DNA of 64,000 nt from Micromonospora sp. Llam0 (GCF_003751085.1 NZ_RJJY01000001.1:992001-1056000); one strand, 5' to 3'. Positions 40,374 to 48,806 are shown, counted from the stretch's first letter. The notes: generated from the letters alone by a model not told the origin. Translations and numbers: made by a program.

Positions 40374-40544
40374 GTGCTCGGAAAATGGTTTCAGCGGCCG
40401 GACGTCGTGATCGACGTGGTCTACCCGGTGCCGGGTCGTCGCCGGTACGCCGACCGGTGCGCGCCGCCGGACCGCCGGCCCGCCACCCGTACCGATCGGG
40501 CGGAGCGCCGTGGCGGTAACGCCGGCCGGTACTACCTGCCGTGA
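40374..40544 (+). CDS. Small basic protein MLGKWFQ..., first gene of cassette A
   Basis: This 56-residue gene starts at the GTG at 40374 after GAGGGGG and ends with a TGA that overlaps the next GTG (GTGA). Its product begins MLGKWFQRPDVVIDVVYPVP and ends with an Arg-rich part containing RRPATRTDRAERRGGNAGRY. It aligns along its whole length with the 57-residue product at 56444-56617: MxGKWFQR, DVVYPVPGRRR, DRRPATRTDRA and RRGGNAGR are conserved. Conservation in both copies and the translational coupling argue that it is real. No known domain was recognised; the basic, Arg-rich C-terminus could bind nucleic acid. Confidence 0.75.
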   Translation: MLGKWFQRPDVVIDVVYPVPGRRRYADRCAPPDRRPATRTDRAERRGGNAGRYYLP

Positions 40545-40852
40545 CCGCATCGGAGTCGCCGGAGCCGCTGCGGCCGCCCGGGTTGGACGAGCCGGCGCAT
40601 GAGCCGTGTCGGCCTGCGTGGACGTGCGCGGTGTGCCCGGACGGCACGCCGTGGCCGTGTTCCCCGGCGCGGGTGCAGCTGACCGAGGCGTACGCCGTCG
40701 ACCCGATCGGTCTGGCGGCGGACCTGGCGGCGATGATGCCGCGCGCCGCCGACGAGGCCGGCATCGTCGACCCGGCGGAGCTGCACGAACGGTTCGTCTC
40801 GTGGACGTTCGCCGGCGCGGCCGCGCCGGCATCCGAGGTGAAGCGGCGGTGA
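40541..40852 (+). CDS. Small Cys-motif protein (C-x2-C-PDGTPWPC), cassette A
   Basis: The product is 103 residues, GTG start inside the previous gene's stop and TGA inside the next gene's start. WTCAVCPDGTPWPC places Cys at 29, 32 and 40 (C-x2-C-x7-C), resembling a metal-binding knuckle. It is followed by VQLTEAYAVDPIGLAADL and DPAELHERFVSWTF, a helical domain. Its counterpart in cassette B has WCCAVCPDGTPWPC and DPAELYERFVSWTW. Similar small proteins occur beside XRE genes in Micromonosporaceae, but no function is known to me. A partner or modulator of the XRE regulator is the simplest reading. Confidence 0.8.
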   Translation: MTASESPEPLRPPGLDEPAHEPCRPAWTCAVCPDGTPWPCSPARVQLTEAYAVDPIGLAADLAAMMPRAADEAGIVDPAELHERFVSWTFAGAAAPASEVKRR

Positions 40853-42126
40853 CGGTCGACGGTGGCGCCGTACGGGTCCGTGACGACCTGCCGATCGGTC
40901 GCCGGGTGGCGCAGTGGCGGGCCCGGCGGCGGATGACCCAGCAGGTGTTCGCCGACCGGATCGGCAAGTCGAAAAGCTGGGTCGACAAGGTCGAACGCGG
41001 TGCCCGCCGGTTGGACAGGTTTTCGGTGATCCACCAGATCGCCGAGGTGCTGCGGGTCGACCCGGCCGAACTCGTCGGCGCGGCCGGGTCGACGACCCCG
41101 CCACCGGGAGTCGGTTCGGCGGTGCCCGGGGTGGAGGCGGTGCGCGCCGCCCTCGCCTGCTACGACATCTTCGGCGTTGCTGCCGTCGCCGACACCGGCA
41201 CGGCACCGCCGGATGTCGGAGCGACCACCCGGCGGGTCGAGCATGCCTGGCTGGCGTACCGGCACGCCCACTACCCGCAGCTGCTGCGAATGCTGCCCGA
41301 CCTGCTCACCGCCGCGCGGCGGCTGCACGCCGCCGACCCGGTCGGTGGCGGGCAACCGCTGGTGCAGGTGTACCGGATCGCCTCGTCGGTGCTGGTCAAG
41401 CTCGACGAAACCGACCTGGCCTGGTTGGCGGCCGACCGGGCGATGACGGTCGCGTCGACCGCCGGTGATCCGCTGCTGGCGGCGACGGCGGCGGTGCCGC
41501 TGGGGCAGACGCTGCGGGCGGTGGGCCAGGGCAGGTTGGCGATGTCGGCGACGATCGCCGCCGCGCACCGACTCGACCCGGCCGGCCCGGCCGCCACGAC
41601 GGACCCGGCCGAGTCTGCCGGTGACTGGCCGCCGCCGCGGCTGTCGGTGTACGGCACGCTGCTGCTGCAGGCCGCGTTGGCCGCCGCCGAATGCGACGAC
41701 GCCGCCGCCGTGCGGGAGCTGACCGGGCAGGCCGGAGACGTCGCTGACCAGATCGGCGACGGTCATGACCACCAGCGGAGCGGGTTCGGGCCGACGGCGG
41801 TCGAGCTGGCCCGGGTGGTGGCGGCCGCCGACCTCGGCGAGGCGGAAGAAGCGGTACGCCGGCATGCCGCGCTCGTGCGGCGTCCCGGCTGGCGCGGGTT
41901 GCCGGCCGAGCACCGGGCGGCGTACCTGGTCGACGTGGCGCGGGCGGCACTGCAGTCCGGTGACCTGGTCACGGCGGGCCGGTCGCTGGTCGACGCCGAC
42001 CGGGTCGCGTCCGCCGAGGTCCGGCTGCGGCCGTCCGCCCGTACGGTGGTCGCCGAGGTCGCCCGGTGCGCGCCGCCGGCTGCCGGCGTGGCCGGGTTGG
42101 CCGCGACGCTCGGGCTGACCCGGTAA
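40849..42126 (+). CDS. XRE-family regulator with helical-repeat C-terminus, cassette A
   Basis: The product is 425 residues from the GTG at 40849, overlapping the preceding TGA. The HTH (about 14-65) reads IGRRVAQWRARRRMTQQVF, ADRIGKSKSWVDKVERGARR, FSVIHQIAEVLRVDPAELVG. The C-terminal domain is helical (AWLAYRHAHYPQLLRMLPDL, DLAWLAADRAMTVAS, HRAAYLVDVARAALQSGDLV). It is about 60% identical by eye to the cassette B regulator, with matching blocks along the whole length. It ends GVAGLAATLGLTR; a 48-bp near-copy of this 3' end occurs at 42914-42961. Confidence 0.88.
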   Translation: MTVDGGAVRVRDDLPIGRRVAQWRARRRMTQQVFADRIGKSKSWVDKVERGARRLDRFSVIHQIAEVLRVDPAELVGAAGSTTPPPGVGSAVPGVEAVRAALACYDIFGVAAVADTGTAPPDVGATTRRVEHAWLAYRHAHYPQLLRMLPDLLTAARRLHAADPVGGGQPLVQVYRIASSVLVKLDETDLAWLAADRAMTVASTAGDPLLAATAAVPLGQTLRAVGQGRLAMSATIAAAHRLDPAGPAATTDPAESAGDWPPPRLSVYGTLLLQAALAAAECDDAAAVRELTGQAGDVADQIGDGHDHQRSGFGPTAVELARVVAAADLGEAEEAVRRHAALVRRPGWRGLPAEHRAAYLVDVARAALQSGDLVTAGRSLVDADRVASAEVRLRPSARTVVAEVARCAPPAAGVAGLAATLGLTR

Positions 42127-42131
42127 GACTG
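42084..42131 (+). repeat. 48-bp direct repeat, left copy (3' end of cassette A regulator)
   Basis: This segment is the last 43 bp of the XRE coding region plus 5 bp. It matches 42914-42961 at 44 of 48 positions in the same orientation. The toxin-antitoxin module lies between the two copies. Confidence 0.85.
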
Positions 42132-42185
42132 AGTTGCTGGTGACCAGCCCGGATCAAGGAGCAGCGGACCAGCGACGGCTGCCGT

Positions 42186-42599
42186 TCAGTTCGGCACTGG
42201 CACCGACACCACCGTCACCAGACCATCCAAGCCGGCGAAGTCGTCGGGGTTTGTGGTGTAGAGCGGTAGGCGGTTGCCAATGGCAATACTCGCGATCATG
42301 AGATCTGCCGTACGTGCTCTCGGCTTGCGCCCTGCGGCCAGTACGGCTGCGACAACTCTGCCGAACGCCCGGGCCGCCTCCGCATCGAACGGAAGCGGGT
42401 CGAACTCCGACTCGGCCCGCTGGAGCACGTCCAACCGGCGCGCACGCTCTACTGGGTTGTCGGTGTGATGTGGGCCTGCCGACAACTCGGCGAGGGTGAC
42501 TGCGCTGATCGACATCGAATCCGGAAGTCGGGTATGGTCGATTTGTCGGCGCAGGATCAGTATGTTGGTGTCGAGCAGCCCGTGCACTTCAGAATTCAT
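42186..42599 (-). CDS. PIN-domain (VapC-type) toxin
   Basis: The product is 137 residues. The PIN-domain acidic residues are visible in GLLDTNILI, AVTLAELSAG and RTADLMIASIA, ending in TTNPDDFAGL, which is the standard four-acid RNase site. VapC toxins cleave tRNA or rRNA. The start overlaps the antitoxin 3' end by 11 bp. It sits between two copies of a 48-bp repeat derived from the regulator gene of cassette A. Confidence 0.92.
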   Translation of the reverse strand: MNSEVHGLLDTNILILRRQIDHTRLPDSMSISAVTLAELSAGPHHTDNPVERARRLDVLQRAESEFDPLPFDAEAARAFGRVVAAVLAAGRKPRARTADLMIASIAIGNRLPLYTTNPDDFAGLDGLVTVVSVPVPN

Positions 42600-42849
42600 A
42601 AGGGTCCTGAAGCCCGTTGTCCATTGCGCTGTCCAGATCAGTTCGGAACCGCGCCGCGTCTATCACCGGCGCGTTCGCAGACACCCCCGCGAACTGCTCC
42701 CGCGTCACCACTCGATGCCGACGCAGTGGGATCAGCTCCCCGATCGGGGTGCCGTTGCGGGTGACGATGAACGACTCGCCATGCGCGACGGCGTCCATGA
42801 TTTGTCCGGATCTTGCCCGAAGATCCCGCTGCGTCAGTTCCGCTGCCAT
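42589..42849 (-). CDS. Phd/VapB-type antitoxin
   Basis: The product is 86 residues. The N-terminus (ELTQRDLRARSGQIMDAVA, then GESFIVTRNGTPIGELIPLR) is a Phd/YefM DNA-binding and dimerisation region; the C-terminus is the acidic toxin-binding tail. TAGGGT lies 6 nt before the ATG with no ribosome-binding site, suggesting a leaderless transcript. Upstream, an 11-bp palindrome GCACCAGGTGC (42872-42882) and two GTGGCAC repeats (42869, 42889) form a plausible autoregulatory operator. Confidence 0.9.
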   Translation of the reverse strand: MAAELTQRDLRARSGQIMDAVAHGESFIVTRNGTPIGELIPLRRHRVVTREQFAGVSANAPVIDAARFRTDLDSAMDNGLQDPYEF

Positions 42850-42855
42850 ACCCGG

Positions 42856-42895
42856 ACCCTAACATGATGTGGCACCAGGTGCTACGTGGTGGCAC
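42856..42895 (-). promoter_or_regulatory. Promoter and operator of the PIN/Phd module
   Basis: The -10 box is ACCCTA on the plus strand (TAGGGT on the minus strand, 42856-42861), 6 nt before the ATG. GCACCAGGTGC at 42872-42882 is a perfect palindrome around a central A, flanked by GTGGCAC direct repeats at 42869-42875 and 42889-42895. Confidence 0.6.
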
Positions 42896-42913
42896 GATCG
42901 GTTGGCCTCAGTA

Positions 42914-42961
42914 CGGCGTGGCGGGGTTGGCCGCGATGCTCGGGCTGACCCGGTGAGGCTG
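42914..42961 (+). pseudogene. 48-bp direct repeat, right copy: remnant of an XRE regulator 3' end
   Basis: Reads GVAGLAAMLGLTR and a stop in frame, matching the end of the cassette A regulator with four base changes, one of which converts TAA to TGA. It has no upstream part, so it is a fragment. Its position right after the toxin-antitoxin promoter region suggests that the module was inserted by duplication of, or recombination within, the regulator 3' end. Confidence 0.8.
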
Positions 42962-43010
42962 TTGCGCTCGTCCGGACCGCTGCTCTAGGGTCGCGCGGAA
43001 AGCGCTTGCC
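42962..43010 (+). promoter_or_regulatory. Promoter and LacI-type operator of the carbohydrate locus
   Basis: TTGCGC (42962-42967), an 18-bp spacer and TAGGGT (42986-42991) form a promoter. GGAAAGCGCTTGCC (42997-43010), palindromic at 12 of 14 positions with a central CG, overlaps the expected start of transcription. This is the classical position of a LacI-type repressor site. Confidence 0.55.
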
Positions 43011-43029
43011 GACCCACCGAGGAGGGCGT

Positions 43030-43818
43030 GTGCTGGCGACGAGCCCGAAGATCCACAGCGGCATGTGTTCGGTCACCCTGCGGCAGGAGTCGGCGCTCGC
43101 CGTACTCGACGTCGCCGCCCGCGCCGGCCTGCGTCGCATCGAGTGGGGTGCCGACGTGCACGTACCGCCGGGGGAGGTCCGGGTCGCCGCCGACGTGCGC
43201 GATGCCGGCCGGGACCGGGGTGTCACGGTCGCCTCGTACGGCTCCTACCACCGGGCCGGCGCCGACCCGGCCGACGACTTCCCGGCCGTACTCGCCAGCG
43301 CGGTCGCGCTCGGCGCCCCCCGCGTCCGGATCTGGGCCGGTGACCTCGGCTCGGCGCAGGCCAGCGCCGACCAGCGCCGCGCGGTCGTGACCGCCACCCG
43401 GGCCGCCGCCGAACAGGCCGCCGACGTCGGGGTCGAGCTCGCGTTCGAATACCACTCGGGCACGTTGACCGACACGGCCGCGTCGACGCTGCGGCTGCTC
43501 GCCGAGGTCGACCATCCGGCCGTACGCACGTACTGGCAGCCGCCGCTCGACCTGCCCGACGCCGCCGCACTCGACGACCTGCGGCAGGTGCTGCCCTGGA
43601 TCAGCGCGGTGCACGTCTTCTCTTGGTGGCCCGGCTACCAGCGGCTGCCGTTGACCGCCCGCGACCGGCTCTGGCGCGACGTCTTCGGGCTGCTGCGCGG
43701 TACCGGCCGCGACTTTGATGCCCTGTTGGAGTTCGTGGTCGACGACGACCCCGCCCGGGTCGCCACCGAGGCGGCGGCACTCACCCATCTGACCACAGCG
43801 GACCGTCGTGACGGCTGA
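43030..43818 (+). CDS. Sugar phosphate isomerase/epimerase (xylose-isomerase-like TIM barrel)
   Basis: The product is 262 residues from the GTG at 43030 after GAGGAGG; the ATG at 43006 lies before that site. The TIM-barrel pattern of the AP-endonuclease-2 family is visible: ALAVLDVAARAGLRRIEWGA, VASYGSYHRAGADP, PRVRIWAGDLGS, VELAFEYHSGTLTDTAAS, VRTYWQPPLDLPD, ISAVHVFSWW and ALLEFVVDDDP with likely metal ligands Glu, His and Asp. It is the first gene of a locus for a carbohydrate containing uronic acid or a similar sugar. The substrate is unknown. Its end overlaps the heparinase-like gene by 11 bp. Confidence 0.85.
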   Translation: MLATSPKIHSGMCSVTLRQESALAVLDVAARAGLRRIEWGADVHVPPGEVRVAADVRDAGRDRGVTVASYGSYHRAGADPADDFPAVLASAVALGAPRVRIWAGDLGSAQASADQRRAVVTATRAAAEQAADVGVELAFEYHSGTLTDTAASTLRLLAEVDHPAVRTYWQPPLDLPDAAALDDLRQVLPWISAVHVFSWWPGYQRLPLTARDRLWRDVFGLLRGTGRDFDALLEFVVDDDPARVATEAAALTHLTTADRRDG

Positions 43819-45709
43819 GCCGGGGCCGCTCGCCCGACGGTGGGCCGCGCTCGGGCAGTCGACCCGGATGACGGCTCTCGGCCAGGCCCGGCAGGCGTTC
43901 GACATCGGCGACACCGGTCGGGCGGCCTGGCCGCACGTCGACGACGTCACCGAGCGGGCCATCGTGGCCGCCGCCGAGGCCGACCGGGGTACCGACTGGC
44001 CCCGACTGCTGCTGTCCGACTACGCCCGCTACTGGCGCGACGGGGTCCGGACCGCGTACGAGCAGCCCGCCGGCGAGCTGCGGCGGCGTACCGCCACGGC
44101 CGCGCTGGCCGCCGCGCTGCACGGCCAGCCCTACCTCGACGAGGCCGCCGACGGGCTGCTGCAGCTGTGCGAGCAGAGCACCTGGTGCTGGGCGGCGCAC
44201 GAGCAATTCGCCGCCGAGGCCGGTCGGGTGGTGCCCGACGTCGACCGGCCGTTCCTTGACCTCGGGGCGGCCGAGACGGTCGCCGTGCTGGCCTGGGCCG
44301 ACCTGATCCTCGGCGCGGCGCTCGACGAGCGCACTCCGGGGCTGCGCCAACGGATCCGCCGGGAAACCCGGGCCCGGGTGGTCGAGCCGTTCCTGGGCAG
44401 CCGCGACTGGCACTGGCTCGGCCTGGACGGGCACCTGCACAACTGGAACCCGTGGATCCACGGCCACCTGCTGGCCGCCGCGTTGTTCCTGGTCGACGAC
44501 CCGGACGCCCGGACCCGAACGGTCGACCTCGTGGTCGACGGACTGGACCGCTACCTCGGCTCGCTGCCCGCCGACGGCGGCTGCGACGAGGGGTACGCGT
44601 ACTGGTGGAACGGCCCGGCCCGGTTGGCCGAAGCGCTCGACCTGCTCGACCGGGTCCTCGGCGGGCGGCTGGACCCGTGGGGGTGGCCGCCGCTGCCGGC
44701 GCTGGCCCGCTACCCGCACCGGGTGGCCCTCGGTGACGGCTGGTACGTCAACGTCGGCGACGGGCCGGCCCGGCCGAGCGCCGCGCAGGCGTGGCAGGTG
44801 CCGCACCGGTGGGGCCGGGCCACCGGCGACCAGCAGGTGATCGACTTCGCGGCCAGCCACCGTACCCCCGGTGAACCGGCCGTGACGGTCGCCGCCGGGC
44901 TGGGTCGGGCGGTGCTCGGGTTGGCCGACCCGCAGTGGACCTCGCAGCTGCCGACCGCGCCGCCGTTGCCGGCCACCAGCTGGCTGCCCGACCTGCAACT
45001 GCTGGTCAGCCGGGAGCGGGCCGGTAGCCCACGCGGGCTGACCGTGGCGGTCAAGGGCGGGCACAACGACGAGAACCACAACCACAACGACGTCGGCTCG
45101 TACCTCGTCGCGCTCGACGGCGCACCGGTGCTGATCGACCTCGGCCAGCCCACCTACACCGCGATCTCCTTCACCGACCGCCGCTACGAGCAGTGGGTGA
45201 CCCGCAGCGAATGGCACAACCTGCCGGTCGTCGGCGGTCACGGGCAGGCCGCGGGCCGCGACTTCCGGGCCTCGTCGGTCGCCGTCGAGACCGGCGTCGA
45301 CGCCGACGTGCTGCGGCTCGACCTGGCCGGCGCGTACCCGCCGGAGGCCGGCTGCCGGTCCTGGCGGCGGCAGGTACGGCTGGACCGCCGCCGGGCGGCG
45401 GTGGCCGTCACCGAGCGGTGGCAGGTCGACGACCCCACCGGCCTGCGGCTGCACCACGTTGTGGCCGGCGAGCCGCTGACCCACACCGCCGGGCGGCTCG
45501 CCGTACGGACCCTGGCCGGCGGAATCCTCGTGCTGGCCTGGGATGCGCAGCTCGGTGTCGGCCGGCTGGACCGGCAGCCGGTCGACGACCCGCTGCTGCG
45601 CGACGTCTGGGGCGACGCCGTGCACCGGCTGGTGCTCACCCTGCCGGCCCAGCGGACCGGTTCCGTCACCGTGACCGTGACCGTGACCGTCAACGGAGGC
45701 ACCGAATGA
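43808..45709 (+). CDS. Heparinase II/III-family polysaccharide lyase
   Basis: The product is 633 residues, GTG start. The N-terminal α/α-toroid region contains WHWLGLDGHLHNWNPWIHGH and DGGCDEGYAYWWNGPARLAE. The β-sheet domain contains GGHNDENHNHNDVGSYLVAL, the heparinase II/III-type site, and YEQWVTRSEWHNLPVVGG. These features fit lyases of uronic-acid-containing polysaccharides (heparin, alginate, oligo-uronides). No signal peptide is visible, so it acts on imported oligosaccharides. A run of Val-Thr codons (about 45663-45692, a 6-bp repeat) precedes the C-terminus. ATGA overlaps the next gene. Confidence 0.85.
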   Translation: MTAEPGPLARRWAALGQSTRMTALGQARQAFDIGDTGRAAWPHVDDVTERAIVAAAEADRGTDWPRLLLSDYARYWRDGVRTAYEQPAGELRRRTATAALAAALHGQPYLDEAADGLLQLCEQSTWCWAAHEQFAAEAGRVVPDVDRPFLDLGAAETVAVLAWADLILGAALDERTPGLRQRIRRETRARVVEPFLGSRDWHWLGLDGHLHNWNPWIHGHLLAAALFLVDDPDARTRTVDLVVDGLDRYLGSLPADGGCDEGYAYWWNGPARLAEALDLLDRVLGGRLDPWGWPPLPALARYPHRVALGDGWYVNVGDGPARPSAAQAWQVPHRWGRATGDQQVIDFAASHRTPGEPAVTVAAGLGRAVLGLADPQWTSQLPTAPPLPATSWLPDLQLLVSRERAGSPRGLTVAVKGGHNDENHNHNDVGSYLVALDGAPVLIDLGQPTYTAISFTDRRYEQWVTRSEWHNLPVVGGHGQAAGRDFRASSVAVETGVDADVLRLDLAGAYPPEAGCRSWRRQVRLDRRRAAVAVTERWQVDDPTGLRLHHVVAGEPLTHTAGRLAVRTLAGGILVLAWDAQLGVGRLDRQPVDDPLLRDVWGDAVHRLVLTLPAQRTGSVTVTVTVTVNGGTE

Positions 45710-47706
45710 TTACCGACGAAGAGGTCGCCGATGACCGGCGGCTGTCGCCGTACACCGGATACACCCGGGCGCACTGGGCGGCGGCCGCCGACCGGATGCT
45801 GCTGGCGCTGCGCCCGTACGCCTCACCCGACCATGCCCGCATCGACCTGCCCGGCCGGTCCAGCGCCTACGGGCCGGACAGCGACTCGCTGGAGGCGTTC
45901 GCCCGGTCGTTCCTGCTGGCGGCGGTCCGGCTGCGCGGCGGGGCCGGCGCCGACCCGCACGGCCTGGCCGACTGGTACGCGGCCGGGCTGCGCGCCGGCA
46001 CCGACCCGACCTCGCCGACCGCCTGGCCCCGGCCGGACCGGCTGGACCAGGCCAAGGTCGAAGCCTGCTCGATCGCGCTCGGGCTGCACCTGACCCGGCC
46101 CTGGCTGTGGGACCGGCTCGACGAGGCGACCCGGCAACGGACCGTCGACTGGCTGGCGACTGTCGTCGGTCAGCCGTATCCGCCGATCAACTGGGTGTGG
46201 TTCCAGATCGTCGTGGAGACGTTCCTGCGCTCGGTCGGCGGGCCGTGGTCGACTGAGGACATCGAGTCCGGGCTGCGGGTGCACGAGTCGCTGTACCGGA
46301 CCGACGGCTGGTACTCCGACGGCCCGGAACGCGCCTACGACCACTATGTCGGCTGGGCGCTGCACGTGTACCCGCTGCTCTGGGCCGATCAGGCCGGTGA
46401 GCTGTGCCCCGACGGGCTGCGTCAGGCGTGGCGGCAACGGCTGGCGGCGTTCCTCGACGACGCGGTCCGGCTGATCGGGGCCGACGGGTCGCCGCTGATG
46501 CAGGGCCGCAGCCTGGCGTACCGGTTCGCGGCGGCCGCACCACTGTGGGTCGGCGCGATGACCGGTGCGACCGACGTGGCGCCGGGGGTGCTGCGGCGGG
46601 CGGCCAGCGGGTTGCTGGGTCACTTCCACGACCACGGGGCACCGGACCGGCGTGGCCTGCTGACCATCGGCTGGCACCACGAGTGGCCGGCGATGGCCCA
46701 GTCGTACTCCGGGCCCGGGTCGCCGTACTGGGCGGCGAAGGGGATGCTGGGGCTGGCCCTGCCGGCCGGTCATCCGGTGTGGACGGCGACCGAGCGGCCG
46801 TTGCCGGTCGAGCGGGCGGACCTGCTGGTGGCGCTGCCGACGCCGGGCTGGCTGGTCGCCGGCACCCGCCGCGACGGCGTGGTCCGGGTGGTCAACCACG
46901 GCACCGACCACTCGGTGCCCGGCGACGAGCGCGCCGATTCGCCGCTGTACGCCCGGCTCGGCTACTCGACGGCGACGATGCCGCCGCTGACCGGGGCCAC
47001 CATCGGCGACCCGTCGGACAATTCGGTCACGGTGGTCGACGCGACCGGCCGACGCAGTCACCGCAACGGGTTCGTGACGGTCGACTGCCGGCTGGTCGAC
47101 GGGGTCGGTTGGGCGGTGTCCCGGGCCGACACCCACTGGGTCGACACCGCCGACGACACCGGCCCGGACCACGGGTCCGGCCGGCGGGGCCGGCTGCGTC
47201 GGGGTCCGGTGGTCACCATGGCCTCGGCGGTGCGCGGCCCGACCGAGGTACGGCTGGCCCGGGTCGACTCCGCCGACGGTCTCGACGGCGGCACCGTGCT
47301 GGAGGTCAGCGGCTGGCCGGTCGCCGGTGACGTACCGCCGTCGGCGCGTACCGGCGACGACCCGCCGGTGTCCGTCGTGGCCGGCGCCGCGGTCACGTCC
47401 CGGCTGGTCGGCGTGGCCGGCTTCGAGCATGCGCAGGTACGCCGCGAGCAGGCCAGCTCGCCGCTGGGTGATCGGGTGGCGGTGCCGGTGTTGCGGACCG
47501 CCGCCGCGCCGGTGCCCGGCCGGGTGCACGTCGCCGCCGTGACCCTGACCGGCACCGGATCTGATCCGGCCGACCCCGGGGGAGACCCGGCCGACGCGGC
47601 GGTGCCGGTGGTTGCGGTGACGGCCGGCGGCGCGGGCGACACGATCGACATCCGCTGGCCGGACGGTCACACCTCGACGATGCTGCTGCCGGCCGCGCCG
47701 GGGTGA
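45706..47706 (+). CDS. DUF2264 domain protein
   Basis: The product is 666 residues from the ATG at 45706, which overlaps the preceding stop (ATGA). The N-terminal DUF2264 region is an α/α-barrel: LSPYTGYTRAHWAAAADRML, DSDSLEAFARSFLLAAVRL, NWVWFQIVVETFLRSVG, and YRTDGWYSDGPERAYDHYV. A β-rich C-terminal domain begins near residue 400. DUF2264 proteins are usually found with lyases and unsaturated-uronyl hydrolases in carbohydrate loci, but their activity is not established. The context implies processing of the same oligosaccharide as the heparinase-like enzyme. It is convergent with the regulator gene. Confidence 0.88.
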   Translation: MITDEEVADDRRLSPYTGYTRAHWAAAADRMLLALRPYASPDHARIDLPGRSSAYGPDSDSLEAFARSFLLAAVRLRGGAGADPHGLADWYAAGLRAGTDPTSPTAWPRPDRLDQAKVEACSIALGLHLTRPWLWDRLDEATRQRTVDWLATVVGQPYPPINWVWFQIVVETFLRSVGGPWSTEDIESGLRVHESLYRTDGWYSDGPERAYDHYVGWALHVYPLLWADQAGELCPDGLRQAWRQRLAAFLDDAVRLIGADGSPLMQGRSLAYRFAAAAPLWVGAMTGATDVAPGVLRRAASGLLGHFHDHGAPDRRGLLTIGWHHEWPAMAQSYSGPGSPYWAAKGMLGLALPAGHPVWTATERPLPVERADLLVALPTPGWLVAGTRRDGVVRVVNHGTDHSVPGDERADSPLYARLGYSTATMPPLTGATIGDPSDNSVTVVDATGRRSHRNGFVTVDCRLVDGVGWAVSRADTHWVDTADDTGPDHGSGRRGRLRRGPVVTMASAVRGPTEVRLARVDSADGLDGGTVLEVSGWPVAGDVPPSARTGDDPPVSVVAGAAVTSRLVGVAGFEHAQVRREQASSPLGDRVAVPVLRTAAAPVPGRVHVAAVTLTGTGSDPADPGGDPADAAVPVVAVTAGGAGDTIDIRWPDGHTSTMLLPAAPG

Positions 47707-47708
47707 GA

Positions 47709-48806
47709 TCAGCGCGGCGGCCGGGGCGTGGACGAGTCGCGGATCACCAGTTCGGGAGTGATCAGCACCCGTTGCACCGGTCGGCGTCGGCCCTCGACCA
47801 GCCGGGCCACCATCAACTCGACCGCTACCCGGCCCACCTGGTTCTTCGGCGGGCGCACGGAACTGAGCGCCGGCTCGGCCAGGTGCGCCACCTCGTCGTC
47901 GTAGGACACCAGGGCGAGCTGGTCGGGGATCGGCACGCCCTGCTCGGCGCAGTACTGCGCGACCGACATGGCGTCCGGGTCGCCGTGCACGATCAGCGCG
48001 GTGACGCCTTCGTGGCGGCACCGCCGCAGCACGTCGCCGATGATCCCCCGGTGCCCCGGGGCGTCCAACGCGACCGCCTCCCGGATCACCAGGTCGGCGG
48101 GCAGGCCGAGGTCCGCGCAGGCCAGCGCCCAGCCCTGGGCGAGGTGGGCCGAGGTGGGACTGCCCTTGGACAGCACCAGGCCGATCCGGCGGTGTCCGTG
48201 CTCGTGCAGGTGCCGTACGGCCATCTCCAGGCCGAGGGCGTGGTCGCTGCGGACCCATTCGAGCTGGCGCAGGGTCGGGGTCCACCGGGGGGCCTGCCGT
48301 TCCACCAGGATCGTCGGCACCGGCAGGTTGCCGATCCAGGCGATCATGTCGGCGGCGCCGTCGGTGTCCAGGCTGGGTGCCAGCAGCAGACCCTGCACCT
48401 GCTGTGCGTCGATCAGCCGGGTGATCTGCCGGCGGTCCTCGGCCGGGTCGTAGCTCGACCCGCGCAGCTGGATGTGAACGCCGAGCGAGGCGGCGGCGCT
48501 GCGGGCGCCGGTGACGATCTGCGGCCAGTAGTAGTCCAGTGACGGCACCACCATGCCGATGGTGAACCGGGTCGGCGCGACCCGGGGTCGTCGCGGTGCC
48601 GGCCCGAGCTGGGTGGGCAGGGTCGCTCCGCCGTGCACCCTGGTCAGCAGGTTGCTTTCGGCCAGGGCGGCGATGTCGCGGCGTACGGTCAGCTCACTCA
48701 CCCCGAGCAGCGGGGCCAGGTCGGCCACCCGTACCGAGCCGTGTCGGCGCAACTCCTCCAGCAGCCGCTCCCGGCGCTGCAGGTTGAACATCCGATCCGC
48801 CGGCAT
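47709..48806 (-). CDS. Hybrid regulator: DeoR-type HTH with LacI-type sugar-binding domain
   Basis: The product is 365 residues from the ATG at 48806 after GGGAG. The N-terminal domain (MFNLQRRERLLEELRRHG, VRVADLAPLLGVSELTVRRD, ESNLLTRVHGGATLP) is a DeoR winged HTH. From residue 80 a LacI/periplasmic-binding fold follows: TIGMVVPSLDYYWPQIVTGA, GLLLAPSLDTDGAADMIAWI, GHRRIGLVLSKGSPTSA, LALVSYDDEVAHLAEPALSS. It is the likely local repressor of the carbohydrate locus, sensing a sugar of the pathway. It is divergent from the dehydrogenase-transporter operon, and a 12-bp palindrome lies between them. Confidence 0.9.
   Translation of the reverse strand: MPADRMFNLQRRERLLEELRRHGSVRVADLAPLLGVSELTVRRDIAALAESNLLTRVHGGATLPTQLGPAPRRPRVAPTRFTIGMVVPSLDYYWPQIVTGARSAAASLGVHIQLRGSSYDPAEDRRQITRLIDAQQVQGLLLAPSLDTDGAADMIAWIGNLPVPTILVERQAPRWTPTLRQLEWVRSDHALGLEMAVRHLHEHGHRRIGLVLSKGSPTSAHLAQGWALACADLGLPADLVIREAVALDAPGHRGIIGDVLRRCRHEGVTALIVHGDPDAMSVAQYCAEQGVPIPDQLALVSYDDEVAHLAEPALSSVRPPKNQVGRVAVELMVARLVEGRRRPVQRVLITPELVIRDSSTPRPPR

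Noticed and set aside
45663..45692. Repeated GTGACC units at the end of the heparinase-like gene as a regulatory repeat
   Set aside because: It is a short Val-Thr codon run within coding sequence; no sign of function beyond the protein.
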